A DNA stretch of 9,849 nucleotides from assembly GCA_030697085.1 (NCBI GenBank), contig JAUYQT010000455.1:1-9849 (forward strand). Reading direction: 5' to 3'. The DNA is from Azonexus sp. (GTDB lineage: Bacteria; Pseudomonadota; Gammaproteobacteria; Burkholderiales; Rhodocyclaceae). The first letter of the stretch is position 1; every line of letters starts with the position of its first letter. Both the position numbers and the translations under genes were made by a program. This document shows, in pieces, positions 1 to 6,278 of this stretch. The notes under the pieces were generated by a model, which saw nothing but the letters and a program-made list of their open reading frames with translations, was not told where the DNA came from and ran no database searches.

Positions 1-117
1 CATAATGCGATCGAGGTTTATGTCCATCGCCTGCGCAAAAAGCTGGAGTTGGGCGGCGTAAAAATCGCGACTGTGCGCGGCTTGGGTTATTGCCTTGAAC
101 GACCGCAAGGAGACTAA
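1..117 (+). CDS. Response regulator, OmpR/TctD family (C-terminal fragment)
   Basis: Only the last 38 residues are in the window; the gene begins upstream. The visible peptide contains IEVYVHRLRKKLE and VRGLGYCLE. These are the recognition helix and C-terminal beta-hairpin of the winged-helix DNA-binding domain (Trans_reg_C) of OmpR/PhoB-type regulators. The stop is TAA at 115-117. By family knowledge it would be a cytoplasmic transcription factor phosphorylated by its partner kinase, and the sensor kinase immediately downstream is the obvious partner. An AAGGAG ribosome site for the next gene lies inside its last codons (107-112). The target promoters cannot be read from this fragment. Confidence 0.9.
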   Translation, partial: HNAIEVYVHRLRKKLELGGVKIATVRGLGYCLERPQGD

Positions 118-1600
118 TGCCTCGTCTCCCGGGCATGAAACCGAGCGCTCGTTGTTTGGCGAGATTCTTGACTGGATGTTGGCGCCATTGCTTTTTGTCT
201 GGCCGCTGAGCATTGCTTTTACGCATTATTTTGCCAATAACGTGGCAAATTTTCCCTATGACCAGGCGTTGCGCGAGCATGTCTCGGCAATTGCCCGTCA
301 AGTCAAATTGGTGAACGGCAAGCCGGTTCTCACGTTGCCGTCATCGGCCCGGGCGCTGCTCCGTGCCGATGAAACCGACAGTGTTTACTTTCATGTGGTG
401 ACCCGAGACGGTAAGTACCTTGCAGGGGACAAGGAGCTCCCAATTCAGACCAAGTTTGCGGACAATGAGATTGTTCCCGGCGAACTTTATCTTCGTGACG
501 CTGAATTCAATGGCCAGGATTTGCGTTTCGCTTATACATTTCTGGCTGATGCACAGATGCCAAAAGAGCGCTGGGTGATTGTTGAAGTTGCCGAGACGAC
601 GGAAAAACGTAACCAATTGGCCAATAAAATCGTTGCCAGCGTTATTTTGCCGCAATTCATCATCATTCCATTGGCGGTCATGCTGGTCTGGTTCGGTTTA
701 TCGCGTGGCTTGCGTCCGCTAACCCGCTTGCGTAAAACGATTGAGGCTCGTGATCCGGCAGACCTTTCACCGATTGCCACCCGGCGTGTGCCAGAGGAGC
801 TTGAGCCGCTGGTCGAGGCCTTTAACGAAATGCTTGAGCGGATGAAGAAAAACGTCGAGGCGCAACAGCGTTTCGTCGCCGATGCCGCGCATCAAATGCG
901 CACTCCGTTGACAGGGCTGAAAACTCAGGCGCAGTTCGCCATGCGTGAATCCGACCCCGAATCACTGCGCCATGCCTTGCGCCAGATTGCCATGGGCGTC
1001 GACCGCGCCGGGCGCCTGGTCAATCAGTTGTTGACCCTGGCGCGAACGGAGGCGGTTGAATCGGCGCAGCAACGTCATGAGCCGCTTGATCTCGGGGTGT
1101 TGATGCGCGAGGTGATCGAAGACTGGGTTGTGTTGTCGCTTGAGAAGGAGATTGATCTAGGCTACGAGTCCGAGGGGGCTGCGATGATCAGTGGCAATGC
1201 CTTTCTCTTGCGCGAGTTAGCCAAAAACCTGCTCGACAACGCTTTACGTTACACGCCATCCGGTGGTCATGTGACTTGTCGAATACTGACTAATCGTGAT
1301 GTGGTGATTCTGGAGGTTGAGGATAACGGTATTGGTATCACCGAAGCGCAGTCCGAGCTGGTCTTTGAGCGGTTCTACCGCGCCGAAGACTCGGCGACCG
1401 AAGGAAGCGGACTGGGGCTGGCAATTGTCCAGGAAATCGCCATGCAGCACGACGCCAAAGCCACTTTGCGACCGAATCCCGGCGGGCGGGGCGCCGTTGC
1501 ACGTGTTGTCTTCGCCGTCTGGTGTCCGCCACCACCGCCACTTCCTGTGCCGGATGACTTCTCCGAGCTTTATCGTCAGTCTCCTCCGCTCGGGCCTTGA
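95..1600 (+). CDS. Sensor histidine kinase, TctE/QseC-like (2CSK_N type)
   Basis: Inner-membrane sensor kinase that would autophosphorylate and pass phosphate to the upstream regulator. Residues about 28-50 form the first membrane segment. Residues 51-177 are a periplasmic domain resembling the 2CSK_N domain of TctE-type kinases. Residues about 178-202 form the second membrane segment, followed by HAMP (about 203-255). The HisKA H-box is AAHQMRTPL with phospho-acceptor His266. The ATPase domain has an N-box (NLLDNA, 378-383), DNGIG (410-414), FERFYR and GSGLGL (437-442), so all catalytic motifs are intact. The C-terminus (about 477-501) is an unusual proline-rich tail. The length is normal for the family. 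The start is doubtful. The longest in-frame start is TTG95, which overlaps the regulator by 23 bp and has no visible Shine-Dalgarno site; TTG152 is another in-frame option. The strong AAGGAG precedes ATG117, which is in a different frame. The signal sensed is unknown; citrate-like carboxylates for TctE relatives are only a family association. Confidence 0.9.
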   Translation: MNDRKETNASSPGHETERSLFGEILDWMLAPLLFVWPLSIAFTHYFANNVANFPYDQALREHVSAIARQVKLVNGKPVLTLPSSARALLRADETDSVYFHVVTRDGKYLAGDKELPIQTKFADNEIVPGELYLRDAEFNGQDLRFAYTFLADAQMPKERWVIVEVAETTEKRNQLANKIVASVILPQFIIIPLAVMLVWFGLSRGLRPLTRLRKTIEARDPADLSPIATRRVPEELEPLVEAFNEMLERMKKNVEAQQRFVADAAHQMRTPLTGLKTQAQFAMRESDPESLRHALRQIAMGVDRAGRLVNQLLTLARTEAVESAQQRHEPLDLGVLMREVIEDWVVLSLEKEIDLGYESEGAAMISGNAFLLRELAKNLLDNALRYTPSGGHVTCRILTNRDVVILEVEDNGIGITEAQSELVFERFYRAEDSATEGSGLGLAIVQEIAMQHDAKATLRPNPGGRGAVARVVFAVWCPPPPPLPVPDDFSELYRQSPPLGP

Positions 1601-1640
1601 TCTCATTCTTACGGAAAAACAGGATTGATGCTCTTTTTAG

Positions 1641-1669
1641 TTGCGAAGCGCGGATGATGTGGCTATAAT
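1641..1669 (+). promoter_or_regulatory. Sigma-70 promoter of tRNA-Phe
   Basis: The -35 box is TTGCGA (1641-1646) and the -10 box is a consensus TATAAT (1664-1669), separated by exactly 17 bp. A GC-rich discriminator (GCGCCCTCG) follows before the tRNA at 1683. Such discriminators are typical of stringently controlled stable-RNA promoters; that control is inferred here. Confidence 0.8.
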
Positions 1670-1682
1670 GCGCCCTCGTTTT

Positions 1683-1758
1683 GGCCAATTAGCTCAGTTG
1701 GTAGAGCAGCGGATTGAAAATCCGCGTGTCCGTGGTTCGATTCCGCGATTGGCCACCA
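1683..1758 (+). tRNA. pheT-like tRNA-Phe: tRNA-Phe (anticodon GAA)
   Basis: A complete 76-nt cloverleaf can be folded by eye. The acceptor stem is GGCCAAT/ATTGGCC and the D-stem is GCTC/GAGC. The anticodon stem GCGGA/TCCGC carries the 7-nt loop TTGAAAA, which places anticodon GAA at 1716-1718. The variable loop is GTGTC. The T-stem CGTGG/CCGCG has one G-U pair and loop TTCGATT. The CCA end is encoded. It decodes UUC and UUU. It has its own promoter upstream and a terminator 15 nt downstream, so it is probably a monocistronic transcript. No duplicated tRNA 3' end is visible near it, so I see no sign that it serves as an integration target here. Confidence 0.97.
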
Positions 1759-1773
1759 AGGATTCAAGTAATT

Positions 1774-1799
1774 AGCCCATTCCCCGGAGTGGGCTTTTT
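1774..1799 (+). terminator. Rho-independent terminator after tRNA-Phe
   Basis: AGCCCA (1774-1779) pairs with TGGGCT (1790-1795). An inner TCC/GGA pairing within the loop may extend the stem. The downstream arm runs into a T tract (TTTTT, 1795-1799). It sits just after the encoded CCA and closes the tRNA transcript. Confidence 0.8.
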
Positions 1800-1871
1800 G
1801 CTTTACGGCTTGTTGTCAGCACTTCGCGAGCAGCGCCGGTCCATGTGACTATTTTTGCTAAAGGATTTGAG

Positions 1872-2141
1872 ATGCATACCGTTACGGTTCTCCAACACCT
1901 GAAGAAGCACGGACAGCTACTTGACTCGGAAATTGCCGCAGCAATCGGGATTCCGCTTGAGCAGGTCCGCATCTCCCTGATGGAGCTCTCGGCTCAGGGT
2001 GAAATATCAAAATGCAGTGTGACGACGTTTAAGGATGGCAAGTCGATCGAGGGGATTCAGTGTCGGATTGCCGGTTATGCTCCGCCTGCCGCGCCGGGCA
2101 GAAAGCCTGCCGCCAAAGTGCCGCCTAACGGTGGTCAATAG
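1872..2141 (+). CDS. Small winged-helix-like DNA-binding protein
   Basis: An 89-residue protein. Residues 1-45 (HTVTVLQHLKKHGQLLDSEI and the following IGIPLEQVRISLMELSAQGEI) have the spacing of an ArsR/MarR-like winged helix: a helix, a short turn, then a recognition helix ending in a small-residue wing. The segment around 45-68 could form the wing strands. The C-terminal 20 residues are Ala/Pro/Lys-rich (APPAAPGRKPAAKVPPNGG) and probably disordered. I chose ATG1872 because AAGGA (1861-1865) lies 6 nt upstream; a GTG at 1845 would add nine residues and has no ribosome site. It is a single gene between the tRNA terminator and the convergent minus-strand pair. Regulatory function is inferred from the fold pattern; the target is unknown. 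No metal-binding cysteine set is evident. Confidence 0.75.
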   Translation: MHTVTVLQHLKKHGQLLDSEIAAAIGIPLEQVRISLMELSAQGEISKCSVTTFKDGKSIEGIQCRIAGYAPPAAPGRKPAAKVPPNGGQ

Positions 2142-2147
2142 CTAATT

Positions 2148-2163
2148 GCCCTGATGGGCTTTT
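2148..2163 (+). terminator. Weak intrinsic terminator after the winged-helix gene
   Basis: GCCC (2148-2151), a TGAT loop and GGGC (2156-2159) are followed by TTTT (2160-2163), 7 nt after the stop codon. The stem is only four base pairs, so termination may be partial. Confidence 0.45.
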
Positions 2164-2192
2164 GCTGACCGTTCTGCTTTACTGGTTTTGCC

Positions 2193-2218
2193 AGCAACCA
2201 GGCATGTGTCTGGTTGCT
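2193..2218. other. Strong 9-bp hairpin between convergent genes
   Basis: AGCAACCAG (2193-2201) and CTGGTTGCT (2210-2218) are perfect inverted arms around an 8-nt loop. The hairpin lies 28-53 nt past the stop of the minus-strand NamZ-like gene and downstream of the plus-strand winged-helix gene. No T tract follows on either strand. It is therefore either a poor bidirectional terminator or an mRNA 3'-end protecting hairpin. Confidence 0.55.
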
Positions 2219-2245
2219 TCGCGGTGGTGTTTGTGACAAGCGGCG

Positions 2246-3466
2246 TTAGCGATAGAGCATGAGTGCGGCTGTCTTTTCATGCCAATCCCGTTCGTCAGCC
2301 AATGTCAATTCATCAAGCTCATTTGCCTCGCTGTGCGTGGCGTCAACCCAGTCGCGCAGATGTGTTGAGCCGTTGATCAAATCGATGGCCAGGCGATCGT
2401 GTTCGTATTCATAAGCGAAGTCACGCCATAGGGCGTAATCGGGGTAAAGCCGGCGGATGGCTTTGAAGGCTAGTGCCTGCAGGCGCCAGGGGCGGAAGCT
2501 GTGGTGGCCGTAACTGGCCTCCTCGCTGTGGATTTGCAGGCCGTTGCAGAGTTTGCCGGCGTGTTTGTGGAAGGTTGGCTCAAACCAGATTTCACGCAAT
2601 TTGCAGCCGGCTAGCCAGTGTGGCGCGAATGCCTGCATTTCAGCGAGTACGGCGCGGGCATTTATGTCCGGTGCGCCAAATAGCTCGAGCGGACGGGTTG
2701 TGCCGCGCCCCTCGCTTAAGTTTGTACCTTCGAGCATGACGGTGCCGGCGTAGGCGCGGGCCATCGACAGGTTGGGTGCATTCGGGCTGGGGTTGATCCA
2801 GTTTCGTTCGCTCAGGGGCCAGCCGTAGCCCGGGGCGGCATCGGGTTGCCAGCCTTGCATGGTGATGACGTGGCAGTCGACATCAAGTTTCAGGGTGGCA
2901 ATGAACCAGTGCGCCAGTTCGCCCATGGTGAGACCGTGGCGCATTGGCATGGCGCCGGCGCCAACGAAGCTTTCCCAGCCGTCACGCAGGCTTAAACCCT
3001 CGACGGGGCGGCCGGCGGGGTTCGGGCGATCCAGCACCCAGACTGATTTGCCGTGTTTGGCAGCGGCCTCCAGAACGTAGCGCAGCGTGGTGATAAAGGT
3101 ATAAATGCGGCAGCCGAGATCCTGTAAATCGACGAGTAGCACGTCGAAGGTCTCCATCATGGCCGAGCTTGGGCGGCGGACTTCGCCATACAAACTGAAG
3201 ACTGGGATGCCGTGCTCCGGATCGAGGAAGTCTGGTGATTCGACCATGTTGTCCTGCTTGTCACCGCGCAGGCCGTGTTGTGGGCCGAAGGCGGCGCTCA
3301 GCTTGATATCCGGCAGGCTGGCAAGGGCGTCGAGCGAGTGGGTGAGGTCGGCGGTGACTGAGGCCGGGTGGGCAAGGAGCGCAATGCGGCGACCGGCCAG
3401 CGGACGGCGTAGCTCGGGGTCGGCGATCAGGCGGTCAATGCCGAACTGGATGGGTTGTTGGCTCAT
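2246..3466 (-). CDS. NamZ-like protein (DUF1343 family), cytoplasmic form
   Basis: A 406-residue protein of the DUF1343 family, whose characterised members (NamZ/YbbC) are exo-beta-N-acetylmuramidases acting on peptidoglycan-derived oligosaccharides. Recognisable family blocks are FGPQHGLRGD (60-69), VDLQDLGCRIYTF (112-124), VLDRPNPAGR (144-153), INPSPNAPNL (224-233) and EGTNLSEGRGTTRPLELFGAP (starting about 246). The N-terminal part resembles a Rossmann-like fold. There is no signal peptide or lipobox, so a cytoplasmic enzyme is expected, unlike exported NamZ. The motif usually written PEHG in the family reads PQHG here, with Gln at residue 63. The start ATG (3464-3466) overlaps the stop of the upstream DOMON-like gene in an ATGA and has no clear Shine-Dalgarno site, so coupled translation is likely. 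A role in recycling of MurNAc fragments is an inference from the family. Confidence 0.85.
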   Translation of the reverse strand: MSQQPIQFGIDRLIADPELRRPLAGRRIALLAHPASVTADLTHSLDALASLPDIKLSAAFGPQHGLRGDKQDNMVESPDFLDPEHGIPVFSLYGEVRRPSSAMMETFDVLLVDLQDLGCRIYTFITTLRYVLEAAAKHGKSVWVLDRPNPAGRPVEGLSLRDGWESFVGAGAMPMRHGLTMGELAHWFIATLKLDVDCHVITMQGWQPDAAPGYGWPLSERNWINPSPNAPNLSMARAYAGTVMLEGTNLSEGRGTTRPLELFGAPDINARAVLAEMQAFAPHWLAGCKLREIWFEPTFHKHAGKLCNGLQIHSEEASYGHHSFRPWRLQALAFKAIRRLYPDYALWRDFAYEYEHDRLAIDLINGSTHLRDWVDATHSEANELDELTLADERDWHEKTAALMLYR

Positions 3467-4035
3467 GGCGGTGTGGTATTCAAGGTCAGGGTGAAGCTCT
3501 GACGGTGGTGGAAATCAGCTTGTGCTGTGCAATGTCGTAGCGCCCAGTAGCTTTTGCTGCCATCGGCGGTTTCGATGATGGCGCTTAGTCCGATCAGGAG
3601 TGATGGGCCGGCCGGTAACAGACTTTTATCAAGCCGGGCATCGAGCACGATTTGGTCGTTCAGGCAGTGCAGGCTGATTTGCGGGTGAGTCGGCGGCAAG
3701 AATTCAGTGTCGCGTTGCCGATAGTCAGTGAAGCGATAGGCTGCCCACTGGCTGGAGGGGGAAAAATTGAATTCCCGGTATTCTGGTCGGTTGACCGCAG
3801 CAATGAAGGCTTCGCAGCAGGTGTGTTGCCAGAGGTTGTCGGTAGCCCCTGGCGAACGCTTGGGGGGCAGGATGAGATCCCGTGGCTGGGCAAAGATGCG
3901 GTATTGCAGTGTTAGTTGGCCGTCGGCCATGAGTGCCGCGCGGACCTCAATGCGGCTAGCTGCCGGGCAGAGGGCTGCTGGATGGCAGTGCAGAACTTGG
4001 TCGGGTGCAGCGGCGATTTGCGGCGGGGGGGTCAT
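3463..4035 (-). CDS. DOMON-like domain protein
   Basis: A 190-residue protein with no signal peptide. It resembles the DOMON-like proteins of proteobacteria (beta-sandwich, carbohydrate- or heme-binding fold). Visible blocks are LWQHTCCEAFI (68-78), YREFNFSPSSQWAAYRF (86-102), strand-like IVLDARLD (129-136), LLIGLSAIIE (146-155) and SYWALRH (162-168). Paired cysteines at 73-74 and conserved Trp69 and His71 are notable. It is the first gene of a two-gene minus-strand unit with the NamZ-like gene (4-bp overlap). The pairing suggests that it binds or presents a sugar to the NamZ-like partner; that is inference. No convincing ribosome site precedes ATG4035. The 163-nt divergent spacer to trpB2 must hold its promoter, which I cannot define. 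Confidence 0.75.
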   Translation of the reverse strand: MTPPPQIAAAPDQVLHCHPAALCPAASRIEVRAALMADGQLTLQYRIFAQPRDLILPPKRSPGATDNLWQHTCCEAFIAAVNRPEYREFNFSPSSQWAAYRFTDYRQRDTEFLPPTHPQISLHCLNDQIVLDARLDKSLLPAGPSLLIGLSAIIETADGSKSYWALRHCTAQADFHHRQSFTLTLNTTPP

Positions 4036-4135
4036 GTGGCGCGTACTTTACCTGCTTGGACTGGGGATTGTTGCGGTCAACGAGAAAAAAGCGGGAAAAA
4101 TGCAGTTAAAAAGCCCGTAAAAGGGTGGTCAGTTC

Positions 4136-4193
4136 TTGGTTGGCCTTGGGATTTGGGGTAATTTACCGGCTTTGCGGCGTTGTCTTCAGGGAG
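4136..4193 (+). promoter_or_regulatory. Candidate promoter, dyad and ribosome site of trpB2
   Basis: A weak sigma-70-like pair is TTGGTT (4136-4141) and TAATTT (4159-4164), 17 bp apart. The -10 is embedded in an 11-bp dyad GGTAATTTACC (4157-4167), which could be an operator. The ribosome site AGGGAG (4188-4193) lies 5 nt before ATG4199 and is strong. I see no leader peptide with Trp codons and no T-box-like structure. Confidence 0.3.
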
Positions 4194-4198
4194 AATAA

Positions 4199-5563
4199 AT
4201 GACACCACTACGTATTAATCTCGAGCAGGAAGAGATTCCCACCCACTGGTATAACGTTGTTGCTGATATGCCAAACCCACCGGCGCCGCCGCTGGGTCGC
4301 GACGGTCTGCCGGTGTCGCCGGAAGCGATGGGCGCCATTTTCCCCGGGCCGATCCTGGAACAGGAAATGTCAGCTGAGCGCTGGATTGCAATTCCCGAAG
4401 AAGTTCGTCAAATTTACGCCCAATGGCGTCCTGCCCCTTTATGTCGGGCGCTTGGCCTGGAGCGGGCGCTTGGGACGCCGGCCAAGATTTTTTTCAAATA
4501 TGAAGGTGGTTCGCCAGCTGGTTCGCACAAGCCGAACTCGGCTGTGCCGCAAGCCTATTTCAATAAGCTGGCCGGTACTAAGCGGCTGACGACGGAAACC
4601 GGTGCTGGTCAATGGGGTTCGTCAATTGCTTATGCCGGGCAGATGTTCGGTTTGCCCGTGCGCGTTTTTATGGTTAACGTCAGCTACCAGCAGAAGCCGT
4701 TTCGTCGCTCGATGATGCAAACCTGGGGGGCTGAAGTTTTCGCCAGCCCGACCAGTCTGACCAATGCGGGTCGCACCGCGCTGGCTGCCGATCCGAATAG
4801 CCAGGGATCGCTCGGGCTGGCTATTTCCGAAGCTGTTGAGGAGGCTGCGGCTGATGCGGGCACCTGCTATACGCTTGGTTCGGTGCTTAATCACGTATTG
4901 CTCCATCAGACAGTAATCGGTCTTGAGGCCAAGAAGCAGTTCGATAAAATCGGTTTGTACCCGGACATAATTTTTGGCCCGTGTGGTGGCGGCTCCAGCT
5001 TTGGCGGTATCGCCTTCCCCTTTCTTGCCGACAAGGCAGCCGGTGACAAGCTGGCGACTAATCTACGCTGCGTTGCCGTTGAGCCAACCTCCTGCCCTAC
5101 CTTGACCAAAGGTACCTATGCCTATGATTACGGCGATGTTTCGGGATATACCCCGATCATGCGCATGTACACGCTTGGGCATGATTTCATGCCACCGGGC
5201 ATTCATGCCGGAGGCTTGCGCTATCACGGTGACTCGCCGCTGGTTTCTCAATTACTGCATGAAGGCAAACTCGAGGCGATCGCCGTACCGCAGGTTGCAA
5301 CCTTCGAAGCCGGTGTTCAGTTCGCCCGGGCCGAGGGCATTATTCCCGCACCGGAGTCCTGCCATGCTATTCGCGCGGCCATTGACGAAGCGCTGCGCTG
5401 CAAGGTGACCGGCGAAGCAAAAACCATTCTGTTTTGCCTGACTGGCCATGGTCATTTCGACATGGCCTCTTACGACAAATATTTCTCTGGTCAGCTCGAG
5501 GATTTCGACTATCCCGATGCGGCGATTGCCGAATCGCTCAAGCGCTTGCCGAAAGTGGGCTAA
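4199..5563 (+). CDS. trpB2: TrpB2-type tryptophan synthase beta-like PLP enzyme
   Basis: A 454-residue PLP enzyme of the TrpB2 branch. It is longer than canonical TrpB (about 400 residues) because of an N-terminal extension. Signatures are FKYEGGSPAGSHKPNSA, with Schiff-base Lys111, then TETGAGQWG (132-140), carrying the family's catalytic Glu (Glu133 here) and Trp in place of the usual His of GAGQHG. The phosphate-binding loop is GPCGGGSSFGG (260-270), and a CLTGHGHFD block sits near the C-terminus. The family reaction is indole plus L-serine to L-tryptophan. TrpB2 proteins generally act without TrpA and may use other nucleophiles. No trpA is adjacent, so a stand-alone indole-salvage role is inferred. 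ATG4199 is supported by AGGGAG 5 nt upstream. The gene opens a plus-strand operon; the SPOR gene begins 4 nt after its stop. Confidence 0.92.
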   Translation: MTPLRINLEQEEIPTHWYNVVADMPNPPAPPLGRDGLPVSPEAMGAIFPGPILEQEMSAERWIAIPEEVRQIYAQWRPAPLCRALGLERALGTPAKIFFKYEGGSPAGSHKPNSAVPQAYFNKLAGTKRLTTETGAGQWGSSIAYAGQMFGLPVRVFMVNVSYQQKPFRRSMMQTWGAEVFASPTSLTNAGRTALAADPNSQGSLGLAISEAVEEAAADAGTCYTLGSVLNHVLLHQTVIGLEAKKQFDKIGLYPDIIFGPCGGGSSFGGIAFPFLADKAAGDKLATNLRCVAVEPTSCPTLTKGTYAYDYGDVSGYTPIMRMYTLGHDFMPPGIHAGGLRYHGDSPLVSQLLHEGKLEAIAVPQVATFEAGVQFARAEGIIPAPESCHAIRAAIDEALRCKVTGEAKTILFCLTGHGHFDMASYDKYFSGQLEDFDYPDAAIAESLKRLPKVG

Positions 5564-5567
5564 GCCC

Positions 5568-6278
5568 GTGAAAGCCCTCGTTTTTTTGCTAGTACTCGCC
5601 AATATGCTGTTCTACGCATTTAGCGAGGGTTATTTCGGTCAGCCGGAGAATCCCGATGGCGGGCGTCTGGAGAAGCAGGTTCAGCCCGATCGCATGCGTA
5701 TCGTTTCGCGTGGCGAGCAGCCCATCGTGCCAGCGAAAGCCTCTGAAGCCGTCCAGCCGGCCGAGCCCGTTTTGCCTAAAGAAAGCAAACCAGAGCCGGT
5801 CAGTAAAATTGAGGCGGTCACCCAGATTTGTCTAGCCTGGGCAAACCTCTCCTCGGTAGAGGCCGACCGTCTCAGCGAAATATTCGCTAGCCAGTTTACT
5901 GACTTCAAGCTGGTTCGGCGCCAGGCCGGAGGCGAGGCCAATGGTTGGTGGGTTTATATCTCGGCGCTGCCCGGCAAGGCCGAGGTGGAGAAAAAAGCCA
6001 GCGAGCTACGGCAGTTTGGCGTGACTGATTATTTTGTTATCCCCGATGGCCCCAATCGATTTGCCATTTCACTCGGCGTTTTTACCAGCGAGAAGCGCGG
6101 CCAGGAAAGATTGGCTGAGGTTAAGGAAAAAGGCGTTCGCTCGGCCCGTCTGGCACCACGCCCAGGCAAGGACGGTACGGTCAGCTTGCAGGCGATCGGG
6201 CCGGCAGAGCCCAAAGCAACTTTGCTTGAAGCCGTCGGCAAGGTGTTGCCGAAAATGGTTCTAGAGCCCTGCAAATGA
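5568..6278 (+). CDS. Membrane-anchored SPOR-domain protein
   Basis: A 236-residue protein. Residues 2-18 (KALVFLLVLANMLFYAF) form a single N-terminal membrane anchor. A Pro/Glu/Lys-rich linker (about 25-82) follows. Cys88 opens a conserved-looking helical segment. Residues about 126-195 match the SPOR fold: WWVYISALPGKAEVEKKASE, then a strand/helix repeat with FAISLGVFTSEKRGQERLAEV. SPOR domains bind denuded peptidoglycan glycan at the septum, so a periplasmic division- or envelope-associated role is inferred. GTG5568 is chosen because it places the membrane anchor at the N-terminus and lies 4 nt after the trpB2 stop. An in-frame upstream extension would lie wholly inside trpB2. No good ribosome site is seen, so translation is probably coupled to trpB2. 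Its stop overlaps the coaE start by 4 bp. Confidence 0.82.
   Translation: MKALVFLLVLANMLFYAFSEGYFGQPENPDGGRLEKQVQPDRMRIVSRGEQPIVPAKASEAVQPAEPVLPKESKPEPVSKIEAVTQICLAWANLSSVEADRLSEIFASQFTDFKLVRRQAGGEANGWWVYISALPGKAEVEKKASELRQFGVTDYFVIPDGPNRFAISLGVFTSEKRGQERLAEVKEKGVRSARLAPRPGKDGTVSLQAIGPAEPKATLLEAVGKVLPKMVLEPCK

Noticed and set aside
1683..1758. tRNA-Phe as the integrase target
   Set aside because: It lies about 6 kb from the integrase with conserved chromosomal genes between, and no repeated tRNA 3' end is seen near int.
1845..1871. GTG at 1845 as start of the small winged-helix gene
   Set aside because: It has no ribosome site, while ATG1872 has AAGGA at 6-nt spacing.
2473..3494. Several plus-strand open frames opposite the NamZ-like gene
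   Set aside because: They are antisense by-products of GC-rich codons, with no recognisable protein features.
4036..4198. Trp-responsive leader or riboswitch before trpB2
   Set aside because: No Trp-codon leader peptide, T-box motif or alternative terminator hairpin could be found.
5448..5567. In-frame extension of the SPOR gene back into trpB2
   Set aside because: The extra 40 residues overlap a well-supported gene and would bury the membrane anchor; GTG5568 gives a normal N-terminal anchor.
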